Assembly (NCBI GenBank): GCA_036785325.1
Contig: JAXIVH010000044.1
Location: forward strand, 2,263,501-2,327,500
Reading direction: 5' to 3'
DNA: 64,000 bases
Source of the DNA: Urophycis tenuis
Taxonomy: Eukaryota; Chordata; Actinopteri; Gadiformes; Phycidae
Shown here: positions 62,472-64,000 of the stretch, in pieces
Numbering within the stretch: position 1 is the first letter of the stretch
Layout of the letters: each line of letters opens with the position of its first letter
Made by a program: the position numbers and the translations under genes
The notes under the pieces: generated by a model
What the model was told of the DNA's origin: nothing
The model's input: only the letters and a program-made list of their open reading frames with translations
The model's database searches: none

Positions 62472-64000
62472 TGATCCCCTATTCAACTACCGAGTCGTTG
62501 GATGAGGTGGGGGGGGTCATCGAGATAACTCTAACGAACCCAACCCTAACCATAGGCCTAACCTTAGCCCTAACCCTAACTCAACCCTAACACTAACCCT
62601 TACCTTGGCCCTAATCTTAACACTAACCTCAACCCCTAACCTTAGCCTTAACACTAACCCTAACCCCTACTCTAACTCTAACCCTAACCCCTACTCTAAC
62701 TCTAACCCTAAGCCTACCCTAACCTCCAACACTAACCCTACCCTAACTCTAACGCTAACCCTAACTCTAACCTTTGCCCTAACTTTAGCCCTAACCCTAG
62801 CCTCAGCCATAACCCTAACCCTAACCTTAGCCCTAACCCTAACCTTAACCCTATCCCTAACCTTGGCCCTAACCTTAACACTAACCTCAAACCTAACCTT
62901 AACCCTAACCTCAGCCATAACCCTAACCCTAACCTTAGCCCTAACCCTAATTCTAGCCCTAACCCTAATCTTAACCATAACCTTAACCCTAACCTTGGCC
63001 CTAACACTTAACCTAACCTTATCCATAACACTAACCCTAACCTCAACCCTAACCTTAACCCCAATCTCAGCCGTAACCCCAACCCTAACCTTATCCCTAA
63101 CCTTAAACCTAGCCCTAACCTCAGCCCTAACCTTAACCCTAACCTCAGCCCTCATCTTAACCCTAACCCCTAACCCCTAACCTCTAACCCTAACCTTACC
63201 CTAACCGTAACGCTAACCCTAACCCTTACTCTAACCTTAGCCCTAACCTTAGCCCTAACCGTAACCCTAACCTTAACCCTAACCTTAACCCTAAACCGTA
63301 ACCTTATACCTAACCCTAACCTCAGCCCTAACCTTAACCCTAACCGCAACCCCTCCCATTTACTTCAAACCTAACGTTAAGGTTAACTGCTAACTCTACC
63401 CCTAAATCTACCCTAACCTTAACCTACACTTGACATATTGGAGGAAGAAGACAATTACCCAGCATGCATTTCATCCGGAAAACTTTTCACAAAAAAACCC
63501 ATTACCGAAGTACCTACGGCGAGAATAGACTACCCCAAGAAATTGTTGTTTTGGGTGAGGAAAGTAAGCCATTGAGTCTTCTCTAAGGTCAACTTCCTAC
63601 ACAATCTCTGTAGTCGCGCGGTGTATGGGGCACAGGAATTGTTATTAACAGGCTGTTCGGCATGGGGTCCTGGAGGGGCCAGGGAGGCAGTGCTTAGTCG
63701 CGGCTGGCCTTGGCCTTTCCTACCCTGGGACCGACTGGGAAGGCACCGCTGGTCGGGGCTGGTCTTGGTCTTTCCTAGGTCTGGACACCCATCGCTGAGG
63801 ATAGCTGCATTGGGGGACCGTGGAGGCAGTGCTTTGTCACGGCTGGCCTCGGTCCTTCGTGACCCCAGTTTTCTGCTAGTTCATCTGGACCCAACAGAGG
63901 ACAAGAACCAAGCTCCGGCCCTGATTGGCCAAACCAGGGCTACCTAGCGGTGTTAACAACTGGTTTGTGCTGGTCAGGGGGTAAGTATGTGCCCCCTCCT
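62472..64000 (+). repeat. Monomer M27, short, class Sa, cut by the window end
   Basis: 1529 bp are visible, with 8 G in the leader. The tract is 62539-63424, with CCCTATCCCTAACC near 62850. The ORF is 63621-63947. The window ends just after the splice donor consensus, so the spacer is missing only because of the cut. Confidence 0.93.

Larger units (their letters stand above)
1..64000 (+). repeat. Subtelomere-like tandem array of 27 composite monomers
   Basis: The whole window is one head-to-tail array. The sequence TGATCCCCTATTC recurs at 1, 2786, 5561, 7628, 9697, 12473 and so on to 62472, always on the + strand. Spacing is either about 2,770 bp (long, L) or about 2,068 bp (short, S). Every monomer contains a degenerate CCCTAA tract, a GC-rich segment and a unique spacer. 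No unrelated flanking DNA is visible at either edge, so the array continues beyond the window. If the tracts keep terminal-telomere orientation, the C-rich strand reading 5' to 3' would put the chromosome end to the left; this is inference. Near-identity between distant copies implies homogenisation by unequal exchange or gene conversion. Confidence 0.97.

Noticed and set aside
1..64000. CRISPR array
   Set aside because: Repeat units are kilobases long or are telomere hexamers, with no short repeat-spacer pattern and no cas genes; the sequence is eukaryotic in type.
1..64000. Assembly artefact explaining the array
   Set aside because: Class-specific variants, differing G-run lengths and one unique retroposon show that the copies are distinct sequences. 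Exact copy number still cannot be confirmed from sequence alone.

Overview
The window is one uninterrupted head-to-tail tandem array with no recognisable protein-coding, rRNA or tRNA gene. It holds 26 complete monomers plus one truncated monomer (M27, from 62472 to the window end), all in the same orientation. I set the monomer phase at the sequence TGATCCCCTATTC, which starts at base 1. Each monomer carries an 850-950 bp tract of degenerate vertebrate-type telomere repeat (CCCTAA on the + strand, mixed with CCTTAA, CCTTAG, CCTCAG and CCATAA). This points to a eukaryotic subtelomere or a telomere-derived satellite. The telomere motif, together with a retroposon insertion whose 3' tail resembles vertebrate L2/CR1-type elements, suggests a vertebrate, perhaps a fish. 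That assignment is inference.

Monomer layout, left to right: (1) a short leader with an 8-10 G homopolymer; (2) in 12 'long' (L) monomers only, a 702-bp module holding two CTCF-like motifs, A/T-rich microsatellites and two predicted hairpins; (3) the telomere-like tract; (4) about 190 bp holding a ZNF143/THAP11-like half motif and an ETS motif; (5) a GC-rich segment of about 370 bp with an unbroken 108-codon ORF of unknown meaning, ending at a consensus 5' splice site; (6) about 550 bp of unique spacer with two minus-strand 5' splice consensus sites and a 12-bp CCAAT palindrome. The 15 'short' (S) monomers lack only the 702-bp module, with one identical junction.

The L and S monomers fall into recurring variant classes: La (M5, M6), Lb (M11, M15, M18, M22), Lc (M9, M12, M19, M26), Sa (8-G leader: M3, M7, M16, M23, M27), Sb (M4, M8, M10, M14, M17, M21, M24) and Sc (18-bp tract deletion: M13, M20, M25). 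M1 and M2 are diverged L copies. From 24227 to 57651 a seven-monomer higher-order repeat, Lb-Lc-Sc-Sb-Lb-Sa-Sb, occurs twice in tandem. Its first copy is 16,574 bp and its second is 16,851 bp. The difference is exactly one 272-bp retroposon plus its 5-bp target duplication at 48310-48586. The order then breaks at 57652.

Most open reading frames come from the telomere hexamer, whose length is a multiple of three, and are not genes. The most interesting possibility is that each monomer is a cassette: promoter-like motifs and a GC-rich exon-like segment next to a telomere-like tract, with CTCF-like sites in only some copies. This resembles in outline the subtelomeric units that drive telomeric RNA in mammals, but nothing in the sequence proves transcription.
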